Assembly (NCBI RefSeq): GCF_900091465.1
Contig: NZ_FMHV01000002.1
Coordinates: 4,588,001 to 4,652,000, forward strand
DNA length: 64,000 nt
Origin: Micromonospora rhizosphaerae
GTDB lineage: Bacteria > Actinomycetota > Actinomycetes > Mycobacteriales > Micromonosporaceae
Reading direction: 5' to 3'
Position 1 is the stretch's first letter, and every line of letters begins with the position of its first letter. This document shows, piece by piece, positions 38,008-46,384 of this stretch. The position numbers and the translations under genes were made by a program. The notes beneath the pieces were generated by a model that did not search any database, was not told where the DNA came from, and worked only from the letters and a program-made list of their open reading frames with translations.

Positions 38008-40242
38008 ATGGACTCCAACCTGACGGTCGTGGACCTGGCGCAGGCGAGCCCGGTCGACCGGGCGGTCATCGGTGGGAAGGCGGCCGTGCTGGCGGACCTG
38101 ACCGCGGCCGGGTTCCCGGTGCCGCCCGGCATCGTGGTCACCGCCGCAGCCCTCGACGACCCGCAGTTGGATGGACGGCTTGCGGCCGGCGTCGAGGGCC
38201 TGGGCGGGAACCGGTTCGCGGTGCGTTCGTCGGGAGCGGCCGAGGATCTACCGGATGCCTCGTACGCCGGCCTGTACGAGACGTACCTGAACGTGCCGGC
38301 CGACGGGCTGGGTGAGGCGGTGCGGCGATGCTTCGCCGCGGCCGGCAGCGAGCGGGTCACCGCCTACCACCAGCGCCACGGCGGGGCGACGGCGGCGATG
38401 GCGGTGCTAGTGCAGGTGATGGTGGACCCAGTTGCGGCCGGGGTGGCCTTCACCGCGCATCCGGTCACCGGCGACCGCGATCAGACGATAGTGGCCGCCG
38501 TCGCGGGGTTGGGGGATCCGCTGGTGTCGGGTGAGACGACCGGCGAAGAGTGGACGGTCACCGCGAGCCGCACCGCGATGACCCGGTCCGGCCCCGGCGG
38601 TGGACGGGTCCTCGCCGACGGCCAGGCCGACGCGGTCGCGGAGCTGTCGTGCCGGATCGCCGACCGGTACGACGGCCGCCCGCAGGACGTGGAGTGGGCC
38701 ATCGACCGGGCGGGCCAGCTGTGGCTGCTGCAGGCCCGGCCGATGACCGCGGTGCCGGAGCCGGTGTCGTGGACGGCGCCGGGGCCGGGGTTGTGGATGC
38801 GCAACTTCCGGCTCGGGGAATGGCTCCCCGAGGCGGTCACTCCGCTGTTTGCCAGCTGGCTGCTGCCGGTGCTCGAGGACGGGTATCTCGATGGGATGTA
38901 CGGCAGCGTCGGGGTGCGAGTGCCGTTCCGGTACGCGCTGGTCAACGGCTGGTACTACAACGCCACGCCGATCCCGTCATCGAAACTGTTGGCCGGCGTG
39001 CTGTGGCAGGGCCGCACTCGGGCGGTCAAGATCCTGCTCAACGCGTTGATCCGGGTCAGCTATGACCCGGATGCCGCCGACCGCGTCGTGCTGTCCGAAC
39101 TGGAGCGGACCTGGCGTGAACAACAACTGCCCGGCTATCGACGCGTTGTGGCCACCGCAGAGGCGCAGGTCGACACGGCATCACCGCGGCGACTGGCCGA
39201 GCTCGTCGACGCACTCGGGCAAGAAGCCGGGATCTACCTCTGGTATCTGGCGATCGTCGGCGGGTCGGCGTGGAAGATGGAAGCCTGCCTGACTCGCTTC
39301 GTCCGCCGGCATCTCATCGACGTGCTACCCGACGATGAGGGCGGCGCGCAGGTGCTGCTGCGCGGACTCCCCGGCGCCCAGCCGGTGCCCGGCGCGCACG
39401 CCGTACAGAGCATCGATTGGTATCACCCGGTCGCCGGAGAACTAGCCACCGGCCAACCACCCCGAGCCGGCGACCGCTACCGCTCACTAGCCGAACAGCG
39501 CGTGGTTGCCGAACAACGCTGCCGAGCGGCGCTGGCCGACCGCCCGCGGCTGCTGGCTGACTTCGACCGGCTGCTAAAGGTCAACCAGCGCTACGCCGTC
39601 ATCCGCGAGGAGCAGGCGCGCGAGTTCACCCTCGCCTGGCCCGTCCTGCGGGCCTGCACCGCCCGCCTCGGGCGGCACCTGGCCGACCTGGGGGCGATCG
39701 AGCAGCCCGACGACATCCACTTCTGCAACCGCGACGAAATGACCACGGCGATCGCCGGCGACCCCGGACAGCTCAGCGCCAAGGCCGCAGAGCGGCGCGC
39801 GCTCTGGCAGCGCCAACGCCGCCTGACCGCGCCGTTGACCCTCGGCCGTCCCGCGCGACTGATCGGCGACGTCATCGAACGCGCGGTGCAACAGGCCCGT
39901 GGCACCACGGAGACCGCCGAGGGCGCCATCGTCGGGCATCCCGCCTCGGCCGGCCGAGCCACCGGCGAAGTCGCCATCGTGCACGGACCGGAGGACTTCG
40001 ACGGCTTCGCCGATGGTCAAGTGCTCGTCGCGAAGGCCACCGCCCCGGCATGGACGCCGTTGTTCTCGCGCGCCGCCGCAGTGGTCACCGACGGCGGCAC
40101 CCTAGCCGCACACGCCTCCCTGGTGGCCCGTGAGTACGGCATCCCCGCCGTCGTCGGCACCGGCGACGCCACCCAACGACTGCGCCCCGGGCAGCTCGTA
40201 ACCGTCGACGGAACAGCCGGCACCATCACACTCCACACCTAA
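38008..40242 (+). CDS. PEP-synthase-like dikinase, rifampin-phosphotransferase type
   Basis: 744 residues. N-terminal ATP-grasp domain (GGKAAVLADLTAAGFPVPPG, FAVRSSGAAEDLPDASYAGLYET, DVEWAIDRAGQLWLLQARPM), a middle helical region from about 260 to 650, and a C-terminal swivelling domain with the phospho-histidine in TDGGTLAAHASLVAREYG. The order matches rifampin phosphotransferase (ATP, substrate, His domains), which inactivates rifamycins, though this is shorter than the ~865-residue enzymes. It is divergent from PadR, so may be drug-inducible. The substrate is unproven. Confidence 0.82.
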   Translation: MDSNLTVVDLAQASPVDRAVIGGKAAVLADLTAAGFPVPPGIVVTAAALDDPQLDGRLAAGVEGLGGNRFAVRSSGAAEDLPDASYAGLYETYLNVPADGLGEAVRRCFAAAGSERVTAYHQRHGGATAAMAVLVQVMVDPVAAGVAFTAHPVTGDRDQTIVAAVAGLGDPLVSGETTGEEWTVTASRTAMTRSGPGGGRVLADGQADAVAELSCRIADRYDGRPQDVEWAIDRAGQLWLLQARPMTAVPEPVSWTAPGPGLWMRNFRLGEWLPEAVTPLFASWLLPVLEDGYLDGMYGSVGVRVPFRYALVNGWYYNATPIPSSKLLAGVLWQGRTRAVKILLNALIRVSYDPDAADRVVLSELERTWREQQLPGYRRVVATAEAQVDTASPRRLAELVDALGQEAGIYLWYLAIVGGSAWKMEACLTRFVRRHLIDVLPDDEGGAQVLLRGLPGAQPVPGAHAVQSIDWYHPVAGELATGQPPRAGDRYRSLAEQRVVAEQRCRAALADRPRLLADFDRLLKVNQRYAVIREEQAREFTLAWPVLRACTARLGRHLADLGAIEQPDDIHFCNRDEMTTAIAGDPGQLSAKAAERRALWQRQRRLTAPLTLGRPARLIGDVIERAVQQARGTTETAEGAIVGHPASAGRATGEVAIVHGPEDFDGFADGQVLVAKATAPAWTPLFSRAAAVVTDGGTLAAHASLVAREYGIPAVVGTGDATQRLRPGQLVTVDGTAGTITLHT

Positions 40243-40337
40243 CCTGTCATGCCTGCAGGTTCGTTATGCGGGTCGGGGGACTGCGCAGCTTCCGGGTGGA
40301 CGGCGCTAAAACGCCGGGTCGCCGGTGGGCGAGCTGG

Positions 40338-40688
40338 TCAGCAGCAGGTCGCCAGGTAAGACTGCAGCTCGGCGAGGGCGGCGAGCGCACCGCCCCGATC
40401 GGCCCGGTAGTACACGGTCTTCCCGTCGCGACGGGAGGTGACCACCCGCCCGCGTCGCAGCAGCGTCAACTGCTGCGACGCCGTGGCCTGGCTGATGCCC
40501 GTCCGCTCGGCCACCTCGCCCACCGACAGCTCAGCGCCCTGCGCGAACAGCATCATGATCCGCTGCCTGGTGGGGCTGCCCAGGGCCTTGAGGAACTCCT
40601 GCGTCTGCGGCGCCAGGCCCACCGGGACTCCGCCCGCGCGCGCGGGCGGGGATGCCCCTATGGGCTGTCCGGCTGTGGCGTCGCTCAT
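40338..40688 (-). CDS. ArsR-family repressor
   Basis: 116 residues with a winged HTH (FLKALGSPTRQRIMMLFAQG, ERTGISQATASQQLTLLRRG) and a C-terminal Cys-Cys (YLATCC). The ATG at 40688 is preferred because the frame upstream of it overlaps the operator. It is divergent from the flavoprotein gene at 40751, which it probably regulates. Metal ligands are not obvious in the HTH; the terminal cysteines could serve. Confidence 0.87.
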   Translation of the reverse strand: MSDATAGQPIGASPPARAGGVPVGLAPQTQEFLKALGSPTRQRIMMLFAQGAELSVGEVAERTGISQATASQQLTLLRRGRVVTSRRDGKTVYYRADRGGALAALAELQSYLATCC

Positions 40689-40710
40689 GGCCCTACCTTC
40701 CCCCACCATC

Positions 40711-40744
40711 ATCATATTGTCATTCAACAAAACGACGATATGAT
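40711..40744. promoter_or_regulatory. ArsR operator between arsR and the flavoprotein gene
   Basis: An 11-bp inverted repeat with one mismatch, ATCATATTGTC and GACGATATGAT, with a 12-nt centre, fills the 62-bp divergent gap. Confidence 0.68.
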
Positions 40745-40750
40745 CGTCCC

Positions 40751-41869
40751 ATGACATCCGAGCCAGTGATCATCATCGGCGGTGGCCAGTCAGGCCTCGC
40801 CGCCGCCCGAGCCGCCCTGACCGCGGGCCTGCGGCCCGTCGTCCTGGAGGCGGGCAGCGAGCCCGTCGGCTCCTGGCCCGACTACTACGACAGCCTCACC
40901 CTCTTCTCGCCTGCGCGTTACAGCGCCCTGCCCGGCATGCCCTTCGACGGCGACCCGGACCGCTACCCCCGCCGCGACGAGGTCACGGCGTACCTGCGCC
41001 GGTACGCGCAGACCGTGGACGTCGACATCCGCACCCGCAGCCGCGTCACCGCCGTGCGCCCTCGCCGCGACGGGGGATACCTCGTCCACACCGACGCCGG
41101 CGACGAGCTGGGCGCGGTCGGCGTCGTCGCCGCCAGCGGATCCTTCGGCAACCCGTACCTGCCGACACTCCCCGGCCAGGACGACTATGCCGGGGATCTC
41201 CGGCACGTCGCCCACTACCGCCAGCCGGAGGCGTACGCGGGCAAGCGAGTGGTCGTCGTTGGCGCCGGCAACTCCGCCGTCCAGGTCGCCTACGAGATCG
41301 CGGCCCACGCACGGGTCACGCTCGCCACCCGGGAACCCGTGCGCTTCCTGCCCCAACGCCTCGGCGGGCGGGACCTCCACCACTGGCTGCGGGTCACCGG
41401 CGCGGACCGCCTGCCACGCCGGGTCCTTACCCGTCTTGTCCGACACGCCACCGTGCTCGACACCGGCGTCTACCGCGACGCCCTCGCCTCCGGGCTGCTC
41501 TCCCGGCGGGACATGTTCACCGCCTTCACCCCTGACGGCGTCAGCTGGGCCGACGGCACGCCCGAGCCGGTCGACGCGGTCATCTTCGCCACCGGCTACC
41601 GCCCGGACGTTGCCTACCTCAAGCCCCTCGGCGCCCTCGACCATGGCGCGCCCCGGCAGGTGGGCGGGATCTCCACCACCCACCCGGGGCTGGTCTATCT
41701 CGGGTTGGAGTTCCAGCGATCCTTCGCTTCGAACACCCTGCGCGGCGTCGGTCGCGACGCCGCGCACGTCATGACTGCCCTCGCCGCTCATGTGTCCAGA
41801 CGGCCTCGCCAGCGCCGGCAGCGGAAGGCGGACGTCGCCTCGCACTTGGGATCCGGCGCTCAACGCTGA
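40751..41869 (+). CDS. Flavin-dependent monooxygenase (ArsO/CzcO-like)
   Basis: 372 residues: FAD motif IIGGGQSGLAAARAAL, NADPH motif VVVGAGNSAVQVAYEI, the FATGYRPD motif near the C-terminus, and SWPDYYDSLTLFSPARYS after the FAD fold, as in ArsO-type flavoproteins of arsenic operons. The reaction is unproven; it may oxidise a thiol or arsenical. It is controlled by the divergent ArsR through the operator at its start. Confidence 0.85.
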   Translation: MTSEPVIIIGGGQSGLAAARAALTAGLRPVVLEAGSEPVGSWPDYYDSLTLFSPARYSALPGMPFDGDPDRYPRRDEVTAYLRRYAQTVDVDIRTRSRVTAVRPRRDGGYLVHTDAGDELGAVGVVAASGSFGNPYLPTLPGQDDYAGDLRHVAHYRQPEAYAGKRVVVVGAGNSAVQVAYEIAAHARVTLATREPVRFLPQRLGGRDLHHWLRVTGADRLPRRVLTRLVRHATVLDTGVYRDALASGLLSRRDMFTAFTPDGVSWADGTPEPVDAVIFATGYRPDVAYLKPLGALDHGAPRQVGGISTTHPGLVYLGLEFQRSFASNTLRGVGRDAAHVMTALAAHVSRRPRQRRQRKADVASHLGSGAQR

Positions 41870-41916
41870 TCGCGTTTCGCGATCGGCGCTGGTAGGCACG
41901 GGGTTTGCCCGGCGGC

Positions 41917-42300
41917 TTACGCCTGCGACGAGGGGGCGGGCTCGACCGACAGCAGGGCGGCGAGCTGGCGCAGGATTCCCGGGCGGGCGCGGTAGTAGAC
42001 CCACGTGCCCCGCCGTTCGGCATCCACCAGGCCCGCTTCGCGCAGCGTCTTGAGGTGGTGCGAGATCGTCGGCCCGGTCAGGTCGAACGCCGGCGTCAGG
42101 TCGCACACGCACGCCTCCCCGCCCTCGGCGGAGGCGATCATCGACATCAACTGCAGCCGCACCGGGTCTCCAAGGGCCTTGAACGCGGGAGCGAGCACCG
42201 CGGCCGTCTCGGCCGGAACCCGGCGCTGCGCCAGCGGGGGGCAGCACGGCGCGTCGGCGTTGAGGTCGACGAGGGCAAGTGGCGCCTGTTGCTTTGACAT
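41917..42300 (-). CDS. arsR: ArsR-family As(III)-type repressor with CxC motif
   Basis: 127 residues. The HTH contains EACVCDLTPAFDLTGPTISH, the CVC arsenic-binding site in helix 3, and the N-terminus has a Cys-Cys (DAPCCPPL), so this is the canonical three-thiolate type of sensor. The start at 42300 faces the 49-aa small ORF across an operator-like dyad. Confidence 0.92.
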   Translation of the reverse strand: MSKQQAPLALVDLNADAPCCPPLAQRRVPAETAAVLAPAFKALGDPVRLQLMSMIASAEGGEACVCDLTPAFDLTGPTISHHLKTLREAGLVDAERRGTWVYYRARPGILRQLAALLSVEPAPSSQA

Positions 42301-42308
42301 GCCTCTAG

Positions 42309-42329
42309 GTTGACATCTCTCTAATCAAC
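42309..42329. promoter_or_regulatory. Candidate ArsR operator
   Basis: GTTGA-N11-TCAAC lies 9 bp upstream of the arsR start at 42300 and 58 bp before the small ORF at 42387. The TCAAC half-site also occurs in front of the ArsR fusion at 36.8 kb. Confidence 0.5.
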
Positions 42330-42386
42330 GTGCAACCGTCTGCTTAGACGGACGTCAAGACAGGCGTCTGGAGGAAGGGGACCACC

Positions 42387-42536
42387 ATGTTCGGCTCCAC
42401 CCGCCGCTCATCCGCTCTTCGCGCTGGAGTCCGGTTCTGCGACTCCTGCGCCCAGGTTTCCACCGCCGACCAGCGTGCGCAGCGCCGCTACGACCGCGCC
42501 CGCACCACCGTCTACACGCTGATCAGCCCCCGCTGA
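42387..42536 (+). CDS. 49-residue basic protein with CxxC motif
   Basis: ATG 42387 follows a strong GAGGAAGGGG. The product is arginine-rich with FCDSCAQV, a single CxxC that could bind zinc or As(III), and ends LISPR at TGA 42536. It is 14 bp before the Cys-Cys repeat gene and is likely the first gene of that operon. No family recognised. Confidence 0.6.
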   Translation: MFGSTRRSSALRAGVRFCDSCAQVSTADQRAQRRYDRARTTVYTLISPR

Positions 42537-42550
42537 CGAGAGGACCTGTG

Positions 42551-42799
42551 ATGAGCGAGAACACCCAGACCACCGGCGGTTTCGCGGGCGACCCGGCCGC
42601 CGCCCTACGGGTCACCGGCTCCGGCGCCTGCTGCGGCAGCCCCGCCCAGGCCGTGGGCTCGATCCTGCCGCCGGCCGGCGAGGCCGCGAGCGCCGGCCCG
42701 TGCTGCGGCACCCAGGAAGCCGCGGAAGCCGCCGGCTCGTGCTGCGGCACGCAGGCCAAGGCCGACGCGGTGGCCGCCGGACAGGGGTGCTGCGGATGA
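42551..42799 (+). CDS. Small Cys-Cys repeat protein of the arsenic operon
   Basis: 82 residues with four vicinal cysteine pairs in a repeated context: GACCGSP, GPCCGTQ, GSCCGTQ, GCCG at the very end, separated by Ala-rich linkers. No signal peptide and no other fold. Vicinal cysteines bind trivalent arsenic, so a buffering or carrier role is plausible. The stop overlaps the start of the M28 peptidase (ATGA), so they are translated together. The same CCG motifs end the flavoprotein at 44949. Confidence 0.8.
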   Translation: MSENTQTTGGFAGDPAAALRVTGSGACCGSPAQAVGSILPPAGEAASAGPCCGTQEAAEAAGSCCGTQAKADAVAAGQGCCG

Positions 42800-44040
42800 C
42801 CACCCCAGACGATCTCGCGGTCCTGCTCCGGGAAGTCAGCGCCGACCGGATGTCCGCGACCGTCGCCACCCTCGCCTCCGACCGCATGGCAGGACGGCGA
42901 GTTGGATCAGCCGGCGGCGCGGCAGCCCGGGCGTGGCTCGTCGACCAGCTCGCCGCCCTCGGTGCCGCGGTCGGGACTGAGGAGTTCCCGGTCCGGGCGG
43001 TGCCGCAGGTGTACGAGGCGCCAGCCGTCATCTGGGGCGACGGGAACAGCTCCGCGCCGCTGGTCTTCGGTCGGCAGGTCGCGATCCATTCCGCCTCCGC
43101 CGACGCCGCCGACACCCGCCGCGGCCCGCTCGGCGTCGCCGGTGCCGACGACCCGGCCGGGCGGTGGCTCGTGGTGCCGGCGGAGATGAGCCTGTTCGAC
43201 GCATACCGGGACACCCGCGGCGCGGCCGGGCTGCTCGTCCGCCGAGCCGTCGACGCCGACGGGTGGCAGTTCACCACCCTCGCCGGACCGGACCCGGGAC
43301 CGCTGCCCGTCCTGACCCTCGACCCGGACACCCACCGCGGCGTTCTCGCCGCCGCAACCGACAGCGCCAGCTGGTTCGCCGGCGCCACGCCGGTTCGCCG
43401 CGACGACGTCACCGGCACCAACATCCACGCCCGGCTCCGGCAGGCCGTCCCCGGCGGGGCGGAGCTGCTCCTGACCGCCCACTACGACGGCGTCGGCGAC
43501 CACCCGGGGCTGCGCCAGCCCGGAGCGTCGGACAACGCCAGCGGCGTCGCGGTGGTCCTCGAAGCCGCCCGCATCCTCGGCCGCGGACTTCCCGACGAGG
43601 TCGGGCTCTGCGTCGCCCTGCTCGACGGCGAGGAGGTGGGCGCGCTCGGCTCGGCTCACCACGCCGCGCAGCTGCGCGACCAGGGCGGCGCACCCCTGGT
43701 GGTCAACGTCGACGGAGCAGGCCGCCTGGATGGGCCGGCGGCGGTCGAGGCCGGCGGCCCCGCCCACCGCCTCCTGGCGCTGCTGGACCAGGCCGGCCGG
43801 CACACCGGCGTCCCACTCGCTGCGGGGCCGATGGCCTCGGACAACCGCCGCTACGGTGCAGCAGGTCTCGCCGCGGTCGGCATCGGCGCCGGGATGGGCG
43901 GCTACCACAGCCCTGCCGACACCCCCGACCGCGTCGACCGCGCCACCTTGACCGCGATCGCCCGCCTCGTCGTCGCAACCGCCCACCTCACCGGGACGGC
44001 ACCTGCTAGGCTTTCATCGCCAATCGGCGATAAGCGATAG
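42796..44040 (+). CDS. M28-family zinc aminopeptidase coupled to the Cys-Cys peptide
   Basis: 414 residues, cytoplasmic (no signal). The peptidase half has all metal ligands: LTAHYDGVGD (His, near Asp), GASDNASGVAV (bridging Asp), LLDGEEVGALGS (Glu-Glu), VNVDGAGRL (Asp) and GGYHSPADT (His). The N-terminal half is a PA-domain-like region. A four-base overlap with the Cys-Cys peptide gene and an ArsR gene behind it place it in an arsenic operon, where peptidases of this family are unusual. It might trim thiol peptides or conjugates; this is speculation. Confidence 0.88.
   Translation: MTTPDDLAVLLREVSADRMSATVATLASDRMAGRRVGSAGGAAARAWLVDQLAALGAAVGTEEFPVRAVPQVYEAPAVIWGDGNSSAPLVFGRQVAIHSASADAADTRRGPLGVAGADDPAGRWLVVPAEMSLFDAYRDTRGAAGLLVRRAVDADGWQFTTLAGPDPGPLPVLTLDPDTHRGVLAAATDSASWFAGATPVRRDDVTGTNIHARLRQAVPGGAELLLTAHYDGVGDHPGLRQPGASDNASGVAVVLEAARILGRGLPDEVGLCVALLDGEEVGALGSAHHAAQLRDQGGAPLVVNVDGAGRLDGPAAVEAGGPAHRLLALLDQAGRHTGVPLAAGPMASDNRRYGAAGLAAVGIGAGMGGYHSPADTPDRVDRATLTAIARLVVATAHLTGTAPARLSSPIGDKR
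44016..44031. promoter_or_regulatory. Operator-like dyad inside the end of the M28 gene
   Basis: ATCGCC-AATC-GGCGAT, with a further GCGAT just downstream, lies 18 bp before the start of the next ArsR gene. It is a typical place for an ArsR operator and internal promoter. Confidence 0.55.
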
Positions 44041-44048
44041 AAGGAGTG

Positions 44049-44378
44049 ATGGTGGACGACCTGCTCGACCGGGCGACCGCGCGGACCTACGCCTCGTGGT
44101 TCCGGGCCCTGGCGGACCCGACCCGGGTGCAGATCGTCGAATACCTCGCCCGGCACGCCCGGCCGATGAGCGTGGGGGAGATCGTCGCCGCCGTCGGGCT
44201 CGCCCAGTCCACCGTCTCCCAACACCTGAAGATCCTCACCGAGGTGCGGTTCGTGCTCGTCGAGCCGGTCGGCACCGCCCGCCACTACCGCATCAACGAC
44301 GCCTGCGTCGGCTGCTTCCCCTCCGCCGCCGACGTCGTCATGGGCCGCCCCGCGCCCAACCCGATCGGAGCCTGCTGA
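44049..44378 (+). CDS. ArsR-family repressor with C-terminal CxxC
   Basis: 109 residues: HTH in SVGEIVAAVGLAQSTVSQHLKILTEV; cysteines follow in NDACVGCFPSAADVV and the last residue is Cys, the layout of ArsR proteins whose As(III) site lies in the C-terminal helix. GTG 44046 and GTG 44052 are alternative starts next to AAGGAG. The stop overlaps the ArsN start. Confidence 0.88.
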   Translation: MVDDLLDRATARTYASWFRALADPTRVQIVEYLARHARPMSVGEIVAAVGLAQSTVSQHLKILTEVRFVLVEPVGTARHYRINDACVGCFPSAADVVMGRPAPNPIGAC

Positions 44379-44872
44379 TGGCCGACATCACCGTCCGCCC
44401 GATGACCTCGGACGACGCCGATCGTGTCCTCGCCATCTACCAGGCCGGCCTCGACGGCGGCAACGCCAGCTTCGAGACCACCGCACCGACCTGGACGACA
44501 TTCGACGAGGGAAAGCTGCCTGACCACCGCCTCGTGGCCGTCGACGCGGACGACACCGTGGTCGGATGGGTGGCGGTGTCTCCGACGTCGAGCCGTGCGG
44601 TCTACGCCGGGGTGGTCGAGCACTCCGTCTACGTCGACCCGGCCGCCCGAGGGCGTGGCGTGGCCCGGCTGCTGCTGGACGCGCTGATCGCCTCGACCGA
44701 GGCCGCCGGCATCTGGACCATCCAGTCCGGCGTCTTTTCGGAGAACACCGCCAGTCTCACCCTGCACCAGCGGGCCGGCTTCCGCGTCATCGGCATCCGC
44801 GAGCGGGTCGGCCGGCACCACGGGCGGTGGCGCGACGTCGTTCTCCTCGAGCGACGCAGCCCCGTCATCTGA
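44378..44872 (+). CDS. arsN: ArsN-type GNAT acetyltransferase
   Basis: 164 residues, close to phosphinothricin acetyltransferase: VRPMTSDDADRVLAIYQAGL, NASFETTAPTW, EHSVYVDPAARGRGVARLLLDALI (acetyl-CoA loop RGRGVA) and ENTASLTLHQRAGFRVIGIRERVGRHHGRWRD. ArsN1 proteins N-acetylate arsinothricin, the arsenical antibiotic, and related PAT enzymes inactivate phosphinothricin. The ars context supports the first. It overlaps the ArsR gene (TGATG). Confidence 0.87.
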   Translation: MADITVRPMTSDDADRVLAIYQAGLDGGNASFETTAPTWTTFDEGKLPDHRLVAVDADDTVVGWVAVSPTSSRAVYAGVVEHSVYVDPAARGRGVARLLLDALIASTEAAGIWTIQSGVFSENTASLTLHQRAGFRVIGIRERVGRHHGRWRDVVLLERRSPVI

Positions 44873-44948
44873 ACCCGTTGCGCTCCGCCTGCCCCAGCAC
44901 AACTGCACCTTCTTGATTCGACAGTTCTCAACACAGAGGAGTTTTCCG

Positions 44949-46364
44949 ATGAGTGTCCTGAACGAGCTGCCCGTCGTGGTAATCGGCGCGGGCCCGGTGG
45001 GTCTGGCCGCCGCCGCCCACCTGCACGAGCGCGGCCTGCCCTTCCTCGTTCTGGAGGCCGGCGACACCGCCGGCGCGGCGGTGCGGCAGTGGGGGCACGT
45101 GCGGGTGTTCTCCCCGTGGCGCTACAACGTCGACCCGGCCGCGCGCCGTCTGCTCGACGACGCTGGCTGGGTCGCCCCGGCCGAGGACGCGCTGCCCACC
45201 GGCGCGGAGCTGGTCGCCGACTACCTCCAGCCCCTCGCAGAGCTGCCGCAGCTCAAGCCCCACCTGCGCTACGGCGCGCGCGTCGAGGCCATCAGCCGCC
45301 TCGGCCTGGACCGGCTGCGCACCGCCGGACGCGACCAGACGCCGTTCCTGATCCGCCTCGCCGACGGTGACGAGCTACTGGCCCGCGCGGTCATCGACGC
45401 ATCCGGCACCTGGGGCACCCCCAACGTCCTCGGCGCCTCCGGCCTGCCCGCCCGGGGCGAGACGGACGTGGCGGCGTTCCTCGAGCACGCCCTGCCCGAC
45501 GTGCTCGGCGCGGACCGCGACCGCTTCGCCGGCCGGCACACCCTCGTCGTCGGCGCCGGCCACTCCGCTGCCAACACGCTGCTCTCCCTGGCCGAACTGG
45601 CCGCCGGCGAGCCGGGCACGGAGGTGACCTGGGCGATCCGCTCGGCCAGCCCGGCCCGCACCTACGGCGGCGGAGACGCCGACGCGCTGCCCGCCCGTGG
45701 CGCGCTCGGCTCCCGGCTGCGCGAGCACGTGGACGCCGGCCGGATCCGGCTGCTCACCGGCTTCTCCGTCCACGCCCTCACCCCGACCGACGGCCGGGTC
45801 GCCGTGGTCGTCCGGCACGCCGACGGCGGTGAGGAGTCGGTCGTGGTGGACCGGATCGTCGCCGCCACCGGCTTCCGCCCCGACCACTCGATCGCGGCCG
45901 AGCTGCGCCTGGACCTCGACCCGGTCATGGGCGCCACCCGGGCTCTCGCCCCGCTGATCGACCCGAACGAGCACTCCTGCGGCACCGTCCCACCGCACGG
46001 CGCCGACGAACTCGCCCATCCCGAGGCCGGCTACTACGCCGTCGGCATGAAGTGCTACGGCCGCGCCCCCACCTTCCTCATGGCCACCGGCTACGAGCAG
46101 GTCCGCTCCGTCGTCGCCGCCCTCGCCGGCGACTGGGACGCCGCCCGCGACGTCCAGCTCGACCTGCCCGAAACCGGCGTCTGCACCAGCAACCCCGCCG
46201 ACTCCACCGGCACCGACAGCTGCTGCGGCCCCGCCCCTGCAGCCCAGCGGGCCGGACACGGGCTCGCCACCGGAATCCCCGGCGGCCTGCTCTCCGCACC
46301 GCTGAGCCTCATCAGCCTCGACACCCCGACCAGCGGCCAGACCGGCGGCTGCTGCGCCAGCTGA
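44949..46364 (+). CDS. Flavoprotein oxidoreductase with Cys-Cys tail
   Basis: 471 residues: FAD motif VVIGAGPVGLAAAAHLHERG, NAD(P) motif LVVGAGHSAANTLLSL, VAATGFRPDHS. It is like the ArsO/CzcO-type flavoproteins of actinobacterial arsenic loci, but extended at the C-terminus with two vicinal cysteine motifs, TDSCCGPAP and GGCCAS, like the small Cys-Cys peptide. These could hand As(III) to the flavin centre. ATG 44949 has GAGGAG upstream. It closes the second arsenic locus. Confidence 0.85.
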   Translation: MSVLNELPVVVIGAGPVGLAAAAHLHERGLPFLVLEAGDTAGAAVRQWGHVRVFSPWRYNVDPAARRLLDDAGWVAPAEDALPTGAELVADYLQPLAELPQLKPHLRYGARVEAISRLGLDRLRTAGRDQTPFLIRLADGDELLARAVIDASGTWGTPNVLGASGLPARGETDVAAFLEHALPDVLGADRDRFAGRHTLVVGAGHSAANTLLSLAELAAGEPGTEVTWAIRSASPARTYGGGDADALPARGALGSRLREHVDAGRIRLLTGFSVHALTPTDGRVAVVVRHADGGEESVVVDRIVAATGFRPDHSIAAELRLDLDPVMGATRALAPLIDPNEHSCGTVPPHGADELAHPEAGYYAVGMKCYGRAPTFLMATGYEQVRSVVAALAGDWDAARDVQLDLPETGVCTSNPADSTGTDSCCGPAPAAQRAGHGLATGIPGGLLSAPLSLISLDTPTSGQTGGCCAS

Positions 46365-46384
46365 TGACCACCACCACGACGGCG

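Noticed and set aside
40790..42247. 485-codon minus-strand frame opposite the ArsO-like gene
   Set aside because: Low-complexity Gly/Arg/Val-rich antisense translation; the plus strand is a complete flavoprotein.
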